Part shown: positions 1 to 11,100 of the stretch, in pieces
How the letters are laid out: each line of letters opens with the position of its first letter
How positions within the stretch are numbered: the first letter of the stretch is position 1
Assembly (NCBI GenBank): GCA_934777505.1
Contig: CAKVNM010000004.1
Location: 1 to 64,000, forward strand
Length of the DNA: 64,000 nucleotides
Source: an uncultured Clostridia bacterium
GTDB lineage: Bacteria; Bacillota; Clostridia; Christensenellales; UBA1242
Direction of reading: 5' to 3'
Made by a program: the position numbers and the translations under genes
Notes under the pieces: model-generated
Database searches by the model: none
Seen by the model: only the letters and a program-made list of their open reading frames with translations
Told to the model about the DNA's origin: nothing

Positions 1-47
1 AAAGGTACACCTTTTTAGACAAAAAATCTTTTCTGGGCTGTACCTTT
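1..47. repeat. Inverted repeat at the left edge (AAAGGTACA / TGTACCTTT)
   Basis: A perfect 9-bp inverted repeat occupies 1-9 and 39-47 with a 29-bp spacer. It has no T-run, so it is not a convincing terminator. It lies just upstream of the helicase gene and could be an operator or part of a structure cut by the window edge. Confidence 0.35.
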
Positions 48-120
48 GCGTAGTAAAAAAATGTGGCAGTCAAACTTGATTTTGACCATATTTGCATTTT
101 ACAATAGGGAGAAATGGCTA

Positions 121-3100
121 GTGTTTGAAAATATAGATAATAGAACGAAAATTCTTGGAGATGACCTAAAGAAAGAGTTAAAAGAAAATTCAAAAGTAAG
201 GATAGCAGCGTCTTGCTTTTCTATGTATGCGTTCAAAGAACTAAAAGAAGAATTAAGTAAGATTGATGAGTTAAAATTTTTATTCACTTCACCAACTTTT
301 ACCAAAGAAAAACTAGCAGATAATATGAAGAAAGAGAAAAGAGAGTTCTTCATACCAAAACAAAACCGAGAAAACAGTCTATATGGAAACGATTTTGAAA
401 TTAGACTTCGCAACGAAATGACCTTGAAAGCAGTAGCAAAAGAGTGCGCCGAATGGGTTAAACAAAAAGTCAAATTCAAAAGTAATATAACAGAATCAGC
501 AATCCCTAACATTATTGGAATTGAAAAGCCAGATGGCACAAATATAACTTACAACCCAATTGATGGGTTTACAACAAGCGACCTTGGATACCAACAAGGG
601 AATACAATATTCACAGCGACAATGAAAACAGACTTTGCAGAGCAGAGTAAATTTTTGTTTTCAATGTTTGATGAGGTTTGGAATGATAAGTCCAAAGTGG
701 AAGATATAACTGACACTATCGTTGAAATGATAGGAAATGCATATCAAGAGAACAGTCCAGAGTTTATATACTTTGTCGTTTTATACAATATTTTTTCAGA
801 GTTTTTGGATGATATAACTGAAGATAATATGCCAAACGAAGCAACAGGTTTCAAAGACACAAAAATCTGGAATATGCTATATGATTTCCAAAAAGATGGA
901 GTTATTAGCATAATAAACAAACTTGAAAAGCATAATGGTTGCATACTTGCAGATAGTGTAGGTCTTGGTAAAACATTCACAGCACTTGCAGTTATTGCTT
1001 ATTACTCACTAAGAAACAAAAGTATCCTGGTGCTTTGTCCAAAGAGATTAAGTTCTAACTGGACACAGTATTGTGGAAACGAAACAACAAACATTTTCTA
1101 TAAAGATAGAATTAGATATGAAGTGCTTTATCACACAGACTTAGGTCGTGCGGGAACAGCACACAATGGTAGAGATTTAAGACTTGTCAATTGGGGAAAC
1201 TATGACCTAGTTGTTATTGATGAATCGCACAATTTTAGGAATAATAACCCCGTAAAAGACAAGGAAACAAGATATGACTTCCTTATCAATCACATAATCA
1301 AAGAAGGCGTAAAAACCAAGGTTTTGATGCTTTCTGCGACACCTGTAAACAACAGATATAACGACCTTAAAAACCAACTCGCACTTGCTTATGCTCAAGA
1401 CTATGACGCTTTTGAAAAAAGTTTGGATACAAAGAGTAACATTGCAACAATATTTAGAAATGCACAAGCAGTGTTCAATGATTGGAGCAAGAGACCACCA
1501 GTAGAAAGAACAAGTAAAGACTTAATAGATGGTCTAAGCATTGACTTTAAGATCTTGCTTGATAGTGTAACAATCGCAAGAAGTAGAAAGAACATTGTTA
1601 AGTATTACAACATTAACAGCATCGGCAAGTTCCCAGATAGATTGCCACCACAATCATACTTCCCAGAACTAACTAAAAGGACAGATGTTCCAGAATATAA
1701 AGAAATATACCAACACATTAAAGCGATGAACATGGCAGTTTATGGCTTATTTGACTATATCCTTGATAGCAAAAAAGAAAAGTACGAAATGAAATACGAC
1801 ATTGAAATGAAGAAAAGTGGACTTTCAAGAAGTGGTCGTAACACAGGTATCAAGAGATTGATGACCGTAAACCTACTCAAGAGACTTGAATCAAGTGTTG
1901 AGTCATTTAGATTAACAATGAAAGGTATGCTTTACCTTAACGAAGCCGAACTAAGAAGATTGCAGTTATATCAAGATGGACAAATTAGACCAGATGCAAC
2001 AGCAATAAAAAAAGTGTTCAACTATGAAGAGTTTGACCAAGATGAAGATGGAAGCTTGAATTTAATACAAACCGACAAAGGTAAGGAAGTTGCAATTGAA
2101 TATGCCGACATTGATAGATTTTCTTGGAAACAAGCAATGGAAGAGGATGTTGAAATTCTAAAACACTTGCTTACTGAACTAGATAAAGTCACACCAAAAC
2201 ACGATTACAAATTGCAAACCTTAAAGAATATCATTGATGAAAAAATTAAAAATCCAATGAACGAAGGCAATAGAAAAGTCTTGATATTCTCAGCGTTTGC
2301 AGACACAGCAAACTACTTATACGACAACCTACATAAATGGTTAAAAGAAACTTATGGAATTGAAACTGCAATGATAGAGGGTGGACAAAACAAGTGTACC
2401 TTGAAACATTGTCCAAAAAAGACCGACACCTTGCTTACAATGTTCAGTCCAATAAGTAAACACAGAGATGAAATCTTCGGTTGGGTTCCAAAGACAATTG
2501 AGAGCTATAACGATCCAAAGATGAGATGGAGGCCAAAAATTGATAAACACGAATATGATGATTGCTTCAAAGATATAGACGTGCTTATTGCAACAGACTG
2601 TATTTCCGAAGGTCAAAACTTGCAGGACTGCGACCTTTGCATAAATTACGATATTCACTGGAACCCAGTGCGCATTGTTCAAAGATTTGGTCGTATTGAC
2701 AGACTTGGAAGCAAAAACAGTGTAATTAGACTTATAAACTTTTGGCCACCATTACCACTTAATGAATACATCAACTTAACAGATAGGGTAAAGAGCAGAA
2801 TGACAATTGTTGACCAAACAGCAACAGCCGATGATAACTTACTTAACCCAGATGATCAAATGGATGACTATCGTGAAATCCAAATAAAGAAACTTCGTGA
2901 AGGCGAGAACATTGACCTTGAAGATCAAAACAATGGTATTTCAATCTCAGACCTTGGACTAAACGAGTTTAGAATGGATGCCGCCGAATTCATTAAGACC
3001 TATGGCGAACCAAAACGAGTGCCAAAAGGAATGCATTGCGTCATCCCAGCAGATGAAGAAAAGGGTGTTGTGCCAGGTGTTATTTACATTTTGAAGAACC

Positions 3101-3471
3101 AAAACAACAATGTGAATATCAATAGGCAAAACAGGTTGCACCCTTACTATCTCGTTTATGTTGGTGTTGATGGCGAGATTATAGATAACCACTTGGAAGT
3201 AAAACAAATTTTGGATGCACTTCGTTTGTCTTGCAAAGGTCAAATTGCACCAATTCCAAAAGCATATAAAAAGTTTAATGATGAAACAAATGATGGACTA
3301 GATATGCACAAATACTCAGAACTACTTGAAGAAGCTATAAAAAGCATAATTGAAGTTAAAGAACAAAGCGATATCAATGCACTTTTCAAACAAGGAAGTA
3401 TGGTGCTTTCTGGTGCGAAAATTAAAGGACTTGATGACTTCGAATTGCTTGCTTTCGTAGTAGTGAAATAA
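121..3471 (+). CDS. PLD-like/SNF2-type DEAD/DEAH helicase of a type III R-M-linked defence cassette
   Basis: About 1116 residues. The N-terminal ~170 residues look like the phospholipase-D-like domain that precedes this helicase class, but no intact HKD motif is seen. A two-lobed SF2 helicase follows: Walker A GLGKT near residue 281, DESH box near 367, SATP motif III, and the C-terminal lobe ISEGQNLQ...QRFGRIDRLGS near 830-860, typical of SNF2-like enzymes. I chose the GTG at 121 because AGGGAG at 106-111 is well spaced and the protein then begins FENIDNRTK, matching the family start. The longer TTG/ATG starts at 46 and 61 lack a ribosome site. It is the first gene of a co-directional run with DUF4391, Mod and Res. 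Its likely role is an ATP-driven DNA translocase in defence; this is inferred from family and context. Confidence 0.85.
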   Translation: MFENIDNRTKILGDDLKKELKENSKVRIAASCFSMYAFKELKEELSKIDELKFLFTSPTFTKEKLADNMKKEKREFFIPKQNRENSLYGNDFEIRLRNEMTLKAVAKECAEWVKQKVKFKSNITESAIPNIIGIEKPDGTNITYNPIDGFTTSDLGYQQGNTIFTATMKTDFAEQSKFLFSMFDEVWNDKSKVEDITDTIVEMIGNAYQENSPEFIYFVVLYNIFSEFLDDITEDNMPNEATGFKDTKIWNMLYDFQKDGVISIINKLEKHNGCILADSVGLGKTFTALAVIAYYSLRNKSILVLCPKRLSSNWTQYCGNETTNIFYKDRIRYEVLYHTDLGRAGTAHNGRDLRLVNWGNYDLVVIDESHNFRNNNPVKDKETRYDFLINHIIKEGVKTKVLMLSATPVNNRYNDLKNQLALAYAQDYDAFEKSLDTKSNIATIFRNAQAVFNDWSKRPPVERTSKDLIDGLSIDFKILLDSVTIARSRKNIVKYYNINSIGKFPDRLPPQSYFPELTKRTDVPEYKEIYQHIKAMNMAVYGLFDYILDSKKEKYEMKYDIEMKKSGLSRSGRNTGIKRLMTVNLLKRLESSVESFRLTMKGMLYLNEAELRRLQLYQDGQIRPDATAIKKVFNYEEFDQDEDGSLNLIQTDKGKEVAIEYADIDRFSWKQAMEEDVEILKHLLTELDKVTPKHDYKLQTLKNIIDEKIKNPMNEGNRKVLIFSAFADTANYLYDNLHKWLKETYGIETAMIEGGQNKCTLKHCPKKTDTLLTMFSPISKHRDEIFGWVPKTIESYNDPKMRWRPKIDKHEYDDCFKDIDVLIATDCISEGQNLQDCDLCINYDIHWNPVRIVQRFGRIDRLGSKNSVIRLINFWPPLPLNEYINLTDRVKSRMTIVDQTATADDNLLNPDDQMDDYREIQIKKLREGENIDLEDQNNGISISDLGLNEFRMDAAEFIKTYGEPKRVPKGMHCVIPADEEKGVVPGVIYILKNQNNNVNINRQNRLHPYYLVYVGVDGEIIDNHLEVKQILDALRLSCKGQIAPIPKAYKKFNDETNDGLDMHKYSELLEEAIKSIIEVKEQSDINALFKQGSMVLSGAKIKGLDDFELLAFVVVK

Positions 3472-3491
3472 CCAAAAGATAAGGAGAAAAG

Positions 3492-4127
3492 ATGTTTATA
3501 TACAACGACAAAACTGCTGTAAATATAAACTTTAAGATGCTTGAACTTTTCAGAACAATAAAGGCAGACAAAACAATAAAAACGGATGCACAAGTTGTTT
3601 CAAAAGTCATTCTAGCAAACACATTGTCACCAGATAGGACAAACCTGGAACCAAGTGAAAATGTGAAAGAAATCTACATAATGGACATTGTTCTTAACAA
3701 TGCAGTTGTCCCAATAAAGTTTATAGATGCGCTGAATAAATACATAAACTTTCAAATACTTTTTAGATTGCGATATGGAGTAGATGTCAAGTATATCACA
3801 TCACTAAAAGTATTTACTGAAGATAAAACCAAGGTTTTGAAAACTTGCGAAAGTGATTGGCAAGAAGAAAATAAAGAAGAATTTCCAACAACAAGCAAAC
3901 TAGAAAATGTTTTCAAAACAATGGTAAGTTACATCACAAAAATAAGGTTCAGACAAGATGAAACTTTTGAAGAATACACAGACCGAACCAACCAAATAAA
4001 AAAGCACAAAACAGAGATTGAGAAGCTAACAAAAACTCGTGATGCAGAAAAACAACCAAATACAAAGATGGCTATAAACAGCCAAATAAAAGAACTCAAA
4101 AGAGAATTGGAACAGTTGGAGGGATAG
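3492..4127 (+). CDS. DUF4391 domain protein
   Basis: 211 residues. The N-terminal ~140 residues match the DUF4391 pattern I know from genes beside PLD-helicases and type III methylases (VVSKVILANTLSP, then a NVKEIYIMDI strand, then FQILFRLRYG). The last ~60 residues are a charged coiled coil (IKKHKTEIEKLTK...IKELKRELEQLEG), suggesting a binding or adaptor role. The gene starts 20 bp after the helicase with AAGGAG at 3481-3486, and its stop codon directly abuts the next ATG, so the genes are almost surely one operon. No catalytic motif is visible; the biochemical function is unknown. Confidence 0.75.
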   Translation: MFIYNDKTAVNINFKMLELFRTIKADKTIKTDAQVVSKVILANTLSPDRTNLEPSENVKEIYIMDIVLNNAVVPIKFIDALNKYINFQILFRLRYGVDVKYITSLKVFTEDKTKVLKTCESDWQEENKEEFPTTSKLENVFKTMVSYITKIRFRQDETFEEYTDRTNQIKKHKTEIEKLTKTRDAEKQPNTKMAINSQIKELKRELEQLEG

Positions 4128-4937
4128 ATGAGAAAAAACATAAAAAATTTTTGGTTCTACTATTTATTGTTTATTTTAATTCCAATTGGAACACTGGTAT
4201 GGTCTCTTTTTGATAAAGACAATGTGATTAACATTGTTAGTATAGGTTCATCAGTATTTCTTGCAGTTGTTGCATTATTTCAAAGTGCAAGATATAAGCA
4301 ATTAAGTGATTCGACCGAAGATAAGTTTATGTCTTTGCAAGAGGATATAAAAAATATTTCACAGCAAATTTATGTTCTAGCGGATCTTAAAGAAGTCCCA
4401 TCAATAAATGTAAAATCACGCAATGCTATTTATCCTAAGAATAAGATTACACAACAGATTTATGGAAAATTGTTTGGGGATGAAAAAATAGAGTTGGTAT
4501 ATGGTAGTGGTTATAAAGAAGAATATGATAATGCTAACACCAACGCTGCAGTGTACATTGAAAATATTGGTCGAAATATTATAAGCAAAATAAAGCTGAA
4601 TAAAGTAGAGTATCTCATGTACTATCAATCAGAAGGAAAGATTAAACGAGTAGTAGTGAATTACTCTAATAATAACATAATTACGACATCAATAAATTAT
4701 GGGGATACAGTGGCATTTGGTGTTGTAGAACCTTTCACAACTTGCGATGCTTATGTGAGAATTGATCAAAAATATTATTTTGAAATAGAAACAGATATAC
4801 ACAATAGTTATGAAATTGTTATGGGAAATTCATTAACAAGATCAGATAAAAATATAGCAAATTTTAGTGAGTTTAAGTGTTCAAATGCAGAATTGATTGC
4901 AAAACCTATTAAAAAACAAGGAGAAAATAATGGATAA
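4128..4937 (+). CDS. Two-helix membrane protein embedded in the defence operon
   Basis: 269 residues. Two hydrophobic segments lie at about residues 9-27 and 34-52 (FYYLLFILIPIGTLVWSLF and VINIVSIGSSVFLAVVALF). A short coiled stretch follows (about 60-85), then a ~180-residue soluble domain rich in beta strands that I do not recognise. The ATG directly follows the DUF4391 stop, and the gene overlaps mod by 8 bp. DUF4391-Mod-Res cassettes as I know them do not need a membrane protein, so this is an accessory part. An inner-membrane sensor or effector would fit, but that is inference. By eye it is more AT-rich than the helicase and res genes, which suggests separate ancestry. Confidence 0.75.
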   Translation: MRKNIKNFWFYYLLFILIPIGTLVWSLFDKDNVINIVSIGSSVFLAVVALFQSARYKQLSDSTEDKFMSLQEDIKNISQQIYVLADLKEVPSINVKSRNAIYPKNKITQQIYGKLFGDEKIELVYGSGYKEEYDNANTNAAVYIENIGRNIISKIKLNKVEYLMYYQSEGKIKRVVVNYSNNNIITTSINYGDTVAFGVVEPFTTCDAYVRIDQKYYFEIETDIHNSYEIVMGNSLTRSDKNIANFSEFKCSNAELIAKPIKKQGENNG

Positions 4938-7062
4938 ATTACAAATGCAAAGTAAAAATTTGGTTGATGAAAACATTGAATTCATCGCAAAAAGGTTTCC
5001 AAATTGTGTCACAGAAGCACTTGATGAAGAAGGAAAACTAACAAAATTAGTAGATTTTGATATGCTTAAACAAGAGTTAAGTCATGTTGTTATCGATGGA
5101 GACAAGGAGAGATACACAATGACTTGGCCTGATAAAAAGCAGGCAATTCTTACAGCAAACGCACCAATTGCGAAGACACTCCGTCCTTACAAAGAAGAAA
5201 GTGTTGGAAAAGATGGCAAAATAGGGGATTTTAATAGCCAAAACATCTACATTGAAGGGGATAACCTTGATGTCCTTAAACTTTTAAGAGAAACTTATCT
5301 CGGCAAAATTAAAATGATTTACATAGATCCACCTTATAACACGGGTAATGATTTTGTGTACAATGATGATTTTTCAATCAATTCAGATGAATACCTAATG
5401 AAAAGCAATCAGTTAGACCAACAAGGAAATAAAATGGTCTTAAACAATGAAAGTAATGGAAGATTTCACACTGACTGGCTTAATATGATTTATCCAAGGT
5501 TAAAAATGGCGAAAGATCTACTTTCAGATGATGGTGTAATTTTTATTAGTATTGATGACAATGAACAAGCTAATATGAAAAAAATATGTGATGAAATTTT
5601 TGGGGAAAGTAATTTTATAACAAAGTTTATATGGGAAAAAACTCAACACTTTGGTAGACAAAAATTAAATTCATATTCAAATGCTGATTACATTTTTTGT
5701 TATGCAAAATGTTTAATTGGAGAAAAACTTAAAGAATTGCTTGTAGAGTATGTTAATACAGAGTTGCAAGATGCTCCATTGTTCAATGCATCAAACAATA
5801 AAAATAAGTTATCATTCCCAGTTGGTAGTGTAAAATTTAATATTAAGGATGGAATTTATGAAAATACTACTAGTGATGACTATAAGTTATTGACACCAGT
5901 TGTAGTAGAAAATTCAAAAAATAAAAATGAGTTTGTTTTGGAATTCAAATCTAGGTGGTCAAACGATACAGTACAAGCTGAGGTAAAGAAAGGAACGACA
6001 TTTTGGGTAAAAACTGAATCATTTGCTATTAGGGCGATATACGGGGAAGGTAAAACTGCAACCGTTGCACCAAAACAAATAATATTTACAAATTCAAAAA
6101 ATGAATTCTGTGCTAAAAACAGGAATGGGTTAAAAGTAAGCACTAGTGAAAATGCGACAAATGATTTAAACAACTTATTAGGTGCTCAATGTTTTTCATA
6201 TCCAAAGCCAGTTTCTTTAATTTTATACTTTATTAACCTTTTATATAACGAAAATAAATGTTCACATGAGAATGAATTTACTATTCTTGATTTTTTCTCA
6301 GGATCTGGTACTACTGCTCATGCGACAATGCTTGCAAATTCACTTGATAATGGTAATCGTAAATTTATTGCTGTTCAATTACCGGAAAACTTAGATGAAA
6401 ATTTGGCAAAAGCGGCAGGTAATTCTAGAGAGATAGTTGAAAATGCTATTAAATTGTGTGATGCCTTAAAGAGATCTCATAATTTAACTGAAGTAGGAAA
6501 AGAGAGAATACGACGTGCTGGACAACAAATTAAGGAAGCATGGGCATTCACTAATAAAACGATAAATGACATAACAAAGCATTCAACACAACAAGAGTTT
6601 ATTGAAGAATCAACCGAAATTCAAAATTCAATCAAAGAAAAAACTGGTAATCTAGATATAGGCTTTAGATGCTTAAAACTAGACAGCAGTTGTATGAAAG
6701 ACATTTATTATTCACCAAATAAAACCACACAAGATTTGCTTACTCAATTTGAAGATAACATCAAAGAAGATAGAACTCCAGAGGATTTACTATTCCAAGT
6801 AATGCTTGATATGGGGGTAATGCTTTCAAGTGAAATAAAAACCTTAGAAATCAATGGCAAAAAAGTATTCAATGTAAACGATGGCGACCTAGTTTGCTGT
6901 TTTGATAAAAACCTTAACGATGATGTCGTTACAGCAATAGCAAAAATGCAACCATTGTATGCCGTATTTAGAGATGCAAGCATGTCAACTGATAGTGTTG
7001 CAGTAAACTTTGACCAAATTTTTGAAACTTATTCACCAACCACAACAAGGAAGATAATATGA
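4930..7062 (+). CDS. mod: Type III site-specific DNA adenine methyltransferase (Mod)
   Basis: 710 residues. It has the beta-class amino-methyltransferase layout: catalytic DPPYNTG at residue 133, then the AdoMet-binding motif FSGSGTT at residue 456. The IYIEGDNLDVLKLL block before DPPY is typical of type III Mod subunits. The ATG at 4930 is preferred because AAGGAG at 4918-4923 is ideally spaced; an upstream TTG at 4897 has no ribosome site. About 5600-6280, between the two motifs, is the expected target-recognition region and looks more AT-rich than the flanks. Mod methylates an adenine in an asymmetric site and forms the specificity subunit with Res. It overlaps both neighbouring genes. Confidence 0.92.
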   Translation: MDKLQMQSKNLVDENIEFIAKRFPNCVTEALDEEGKLTKLVDFDMLKQELSHVVIDGDKERYTMTWPDKKQAILTANAPIAKTLRPYKEESVGKDGKIGDFNSQNIYIEGDNLDVLKLLRETYLGKIKMIYIDPPYNTGNDFVYNDDFSINSDEYLMKSNQLDQQGNKMVLNNESNGRFHTDWLNMIYPRLKMAKDLLSDDGVIFISIDDNEQANMKKICDEIFGESNFITKFIWEKTQHFGRQKLNSYSNADYIFCYAKCLIGEKLKELLVEYVNTELQDAPLFNASNNKNKLSFPVGSVKFNIKDGIYENTTSDDYKLLTPVVVENSKNKNEFVLEFKSRWSNDTVQAEVKKGTTFWVKTESFAIRAIYGEGKTATVAPKQIIFTNSKNEFCAKNRNGLKVSTSENATNDLNNLLGAQCFSYPKPVSLILYFINLLYNENKCSHENEFTILDFFSGSGTTAHATMLANSLDNGNRKFIAVQLPENLDENLAKAAGNSREIVENAIKLCDALKRSHNLTEVGKERIRRAGQQIKEAWAFTNKTINDITKHSTQQEFIEESTEIQNSIKEKTGNLDIGFRCLKLDSSCMKDIYYSPNKTTQDLLTQFEDNIKEDRTPEDLLFQVMLDMGVMLSSEIKTLEINGKKVFNVNDGDLVCCFDKNLNDDVVTAIAKMQPLYAVFRDASMSTDSVAVNFDQIFETYSPTTTRKII

Positions 7063-8096
7063 TAAATGTTTTGTTGGATACAAACTTGGTTTATTCAGTT
7101 TGTGGTTATTATAAAAAGAAAAGCAAGGATCAATATTTTAATATTGAACTATTATGTTCCGATATAGATAAAAAGAGTTACAGATTTGTAGTATCTAACT
7201 ATGTTGTCTCAGAAATAATAACAAGCAATAAGTCAGATGAAAACAAAAAAGAAATAATGAACCTTTTAAGAGAAAAAAACATCAAATTTATGTATCTTGA
7301 TAAAGGAAGTATTCATATTTGTGATTTAAGTGAATTTGCAAACCTTACCGAAGAAAGATATTCTCAATTAGTAGATATTTCAATAAAAGAAAAAATCAAA
7401 GTTGAGTCCGAAGAAATAAAAGAAGATTTCGCAATTATTATGTTTTTCATATCAACAAGTTACGGATATTTATTAGAATCTAATTTTAGAGCCAATAATT
7501 TAACTAGCGATGTAATCGATTTGACATATAGAGTAATGGATGAAAATAAACAAAATGCGTTAACAAATATGAGAGACATGATAAAAGCACAATTGGAAGA
7601 AGAATATGCAAAAGACAATGTGAAAAAAGATGAAATCAAGAAAAACATAAGGAAATTATTTTCAGTTTTAACAAAGATTTGGATCTGGGCTTATTTGGAT
7701 TATTTGAATGATATTCCAGAATTGAAAGAATTTATTTATAAGGAAAAGGAGATGCTGATCAGTAAAAAAGACAATGTTTTTAAGTATTTTGAAACATTGT
7801 CGAGAAGGATCTTAAAAATCAATGAAGAAGATAATATGGTAGAATACATTTCAGCCAGGATAAAAGATTATTTAAGCAATCTAGGATATCCACAACACTT
7901 TATAAACTACAACATTAAGATAGTTTCAAATTTGCTAAAAAATGGTCATTTTGACAAAAATGATGCTATTGATAGTACAAATTTTATGTTTACATATGAT
8001 GATACTTATCTACTCTCAAAAGAGAATGGAATACAAGAGTCTATTCATTATTTAAGTATAGATAATTATAATTTTTTACAAAGATATAAAGCATAG
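7059..8096 (+). CDS. PIN-like nuclease-fold protein inserted between mod and res
   Basis: 345 residues. It opens with a PIN signature (NVLLDTN, Asp7), followed by VVSNYVVSEI with a conserved-type Glu. The C-terminal part has further acidic pairs (NDAIDS and TYDD) where PIN domains keep their metal ligands. A long helical insert (about 110-290) makes it much larger than a toxin-type PIN of ~130 residues. Its ATG overlaps the mod stop in an ATGA junction, so translation is probably coupled; res starts 10 bp after its end. In canonical type III systems res directly follows mod, so this gene is an added part. An RNase role is inferred from the fold only; the assignment is by motif and moderately sure. 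Confidence 0.65.
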   Translation: MINVLLDTNLVYSVCGYYKKKSKDQYFNIELLCSDIDKKSYRFVVSNYVVSEIITSNKSDENKKEIMNLLREKNIKFMYLDKGSIHICDLSEFANLTEERYSQLVDISIKEKIKVESEEIKEDFAIIMFFISTSYGYLLESNFRANNLTSDVIDLTYRVMDENKQNALTNMRDMIKAQLEEEYAKDNVKKDEIKKNIRKLFSVLTKIWIWAYLDYLNDIPELKEFIYKEKEMLISKKDNVFKYFETLSRRILKINEEDNMVEYISARIKDYLSNLGYPQHFINYNIKIVSNLLKNGHFDKNDAIDSTNFMFTYDDTYLLSKENGIQESIHYLSIDNYNFLQRYKA

Positions 8097-8106
8097 GAGA
8101 ATACAA

Positions 8107-11100
8107 ATGAAATTTAGATTCAAGACACAGCCATATCAACAAGAAGCTGTAAGTAATATCAGCAAGGTATTCAAAGGACAGCCAAAGTTGGATATGGTTA
8201 GATACACAAGAGACTTAGGTATTAAGAAAAAGACTGATGAGTTAAAGCAGGCTTCACTTTTTGACGCTTTTGAAGAAAATGATGATGGCTTCGAAAATGC
8301 TAAAATTTTGCTTGATGAAACTGACATTTTGCAAAACATAAAGCATATTCAACAAGATTGCAACTATAAAGAATCAGAAGAGCTAGTTAAAGGACTTGGC
8401 AAATGTTCTCTTGACATTGAAATGGAAACAGGAACAGGTAAAACCTATGTGTATATCAACACCATTTTTGAATTAAACGAAAGATATGGTTGGAGTAAAT
8501 TCATAGTTGTTGTTCCTAGCATTGCAATTCGTGAAGGCGTAAAGAAATCGTTCCAGATGATGGAAGATCACTTTATGGATCGTTATCACAAAAAAGCAAG
8601 ATACTTTGTTTACAATAGTAAAAGACTTAGTGAACTAGATAGTTTTGCTTCATCTAGTGATATCAATGTAATGATTATTAACACCCAAGCATTCAACGCT
8701 CGTGGCGCTGATGCTAGAAGAATTGATATGGTTCTTGATGAATTCCAATCAAGAAAGCCAATTGATGTTGTAGCAAAAACAAGACCAATCCTAATCCTAG
8801 ATGAGCCACAAAAGATGGGCGATGAAAAGAGTGCAACACAACTTTCACTTCGCAAATTCAATCCATTGTTTTGTATGAACTTCTCAGCAACACACAAAAA
8901 GCAACACAATCTTGTATATTGCTTGGATGCAGTGGATGCATACAACAAATGCCTGGTAAAAAAGATTCAAGTCAAGGGCTTTGAGATTAAAAACTTGCGT
9001 GGAACAGATAAATACTTGTATTTGCAAGACATTGTGCTTTCTCCAAACAAACCACCAATGTGTAAGTTGGAGTTTGAGATCAATTACAATAAGTCAATAA
9101 ACAGGGAAACTCGTATCTTAGGCAAAGGCGACAACTTGTATCATAAGTCTAACCAAATGGAACAATACAAAAACGACTACATAATCTCGGATATCAATCC
9201 ATTCAACAACACAATCACTTTCCTTAATGGACAAGTATTGCATATAGGCGAAGTGCTAGGGGATGTATCGGATAAAGACCTTAGAAGAATACAAATAAGA
9301 GAAACAATTCGCTCTCACTTTGAAAAAGAAGAGAAGCTTTACGATAAAGGAATCAAATGCTTGTCATTATTCTTCATTGATGAGGTTGTAAAGTATAGAG
9401 ATTATAACGAGCCAGATGAAAAAGGCGAATATGCAAGAATGTTTGAAGAAGAGTACATAAAGGCACTCAACGAAAAGATAACCTTGTTTGAAACACCATA
9501 CATTCGCTATTTGAAAGGTATTGATGTTAAAGACACACACAAAGGTTATTTCTCAATAGATAAAAAGACCGGAAGAATGATTGATTCAAAAGAAAGCAAA
9601 GGCGAAGGCTCAGATGATATTTCAGCATATGACCTTATCTTGAAGAATAAAGAGAGATTGCTTTCAAAAGAAGAACCAACAAGATTCATATTCTCACACT
9701 CAGCACTTCGTGAAGGTTGGGATAACCCAAACATCTTCCAAATTTGTGCATTAAAACCAGGTGGCGACAGTGCAATTGCAAAACGACAAGAAGTTGGTCG
9801 TGGACTTCGTATTGCTGTAAATATGCTAGGCGATAGGACAGACCTTCATTATTTCAAGAATGAGAGATCATCATTTCATAATGTCAACACTTTAACAGTT
9901 ATTGCAACCGATAGTTATAAAGACTTTGTTGGTTCAATACAAAAAGTGCTTAAAGAAAGCCTTGCAGACAGACCTACAAGAGCAACAATTGAATATTTCC
10001 GTGGCAAGTTCGTTAGCGATGGAAAAGAAAGAATTCAAGTCAACAATGATATGGCGAGTGATATTCAAAGTTATTTGAGATTCAACGGTTATGCTGATAA
10101 AGATAACAAAATCACTCAAAAATACTTTGATGATAAGGCAAATAACACACTTGCGGCAATGCCAGAAATCCTTGCACCATACACAGAAAGTGTACATAAA
10201 CTTGTTGAAAGCATTTACAATGAAAAAGCACTTGATGGTATGTTTGAAGATGCTAATAAATCAACAGTGGAAAGCAACCCACTTAACGATAACTTCCACA
10301 AGGCTGAATTCCAAAAACTTTGGAAACAAATCAACCACAAGTATACATATAAAGTTGACTTTGATAGTGAAGAACTTATCAAACACTCAATTGAAAGCAT
10401 AAACAAAGGATTATTTGTTGCTGAATTAAAGTATGTTGTAACAATCGGTCAGCAAAAGAAAACAATGGATGAGAACGCATTAAAGCGTGGCGATTCATTT
10501 AGTACAACCGACACAAGAACTGAAACAATTCGTAGCGGTGCTGCGGATAACACAAAATACGACCTTATTGGTAAAATTGTAGGTAATACAACTTTAACTA
10601 GAAGAACAGTGGTTCGTATTTTGCAAGGCATAACAAGAGAAAAATTTGAGATGTTTGCTATCAACCCAGAAGAGTTTATAACCAAGGTTTCAAGACTAAT
10701 AAACGAACAAAAAGCTTCAATGATCGTTGACCATATAACCTACAACAAGACCGAAGGGGAATATGACAGCGATATCTTCACGGGCAACCAAGCAAAGATT
10801 GACTTTGATAAGGCATATAAGGCGCAAAAGGCAATTCAAGATTATGTTGTAACCGATGGAAGTGCCGAAGAGTCAATAGAGCGTAAGTTTGCAAAAGTAC
10901 TTGATGTGGCAAATGAAGTTTGTGTATATGCTAAACTTCCAAGATCGTTCCAAATCCCAACTCCTGTTGGAAACTACGCGCCAGACTGGGCAATAGCATT
11001 CAACGAAGGCAGTGTAAAACACATATACTTTGTTGCTGAAACAAAAGGTAGTATGGAATCACTAGAACTTCGTGGAATAGAAAAAGCAAAAACAGATTGC

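Noticed and set aside
99..539. Long antisense open frames opposite the helicase and other genes
   Set aside because: They mirror strong coding frames, lack ribosome sites and have composition typical of antisense shadows.
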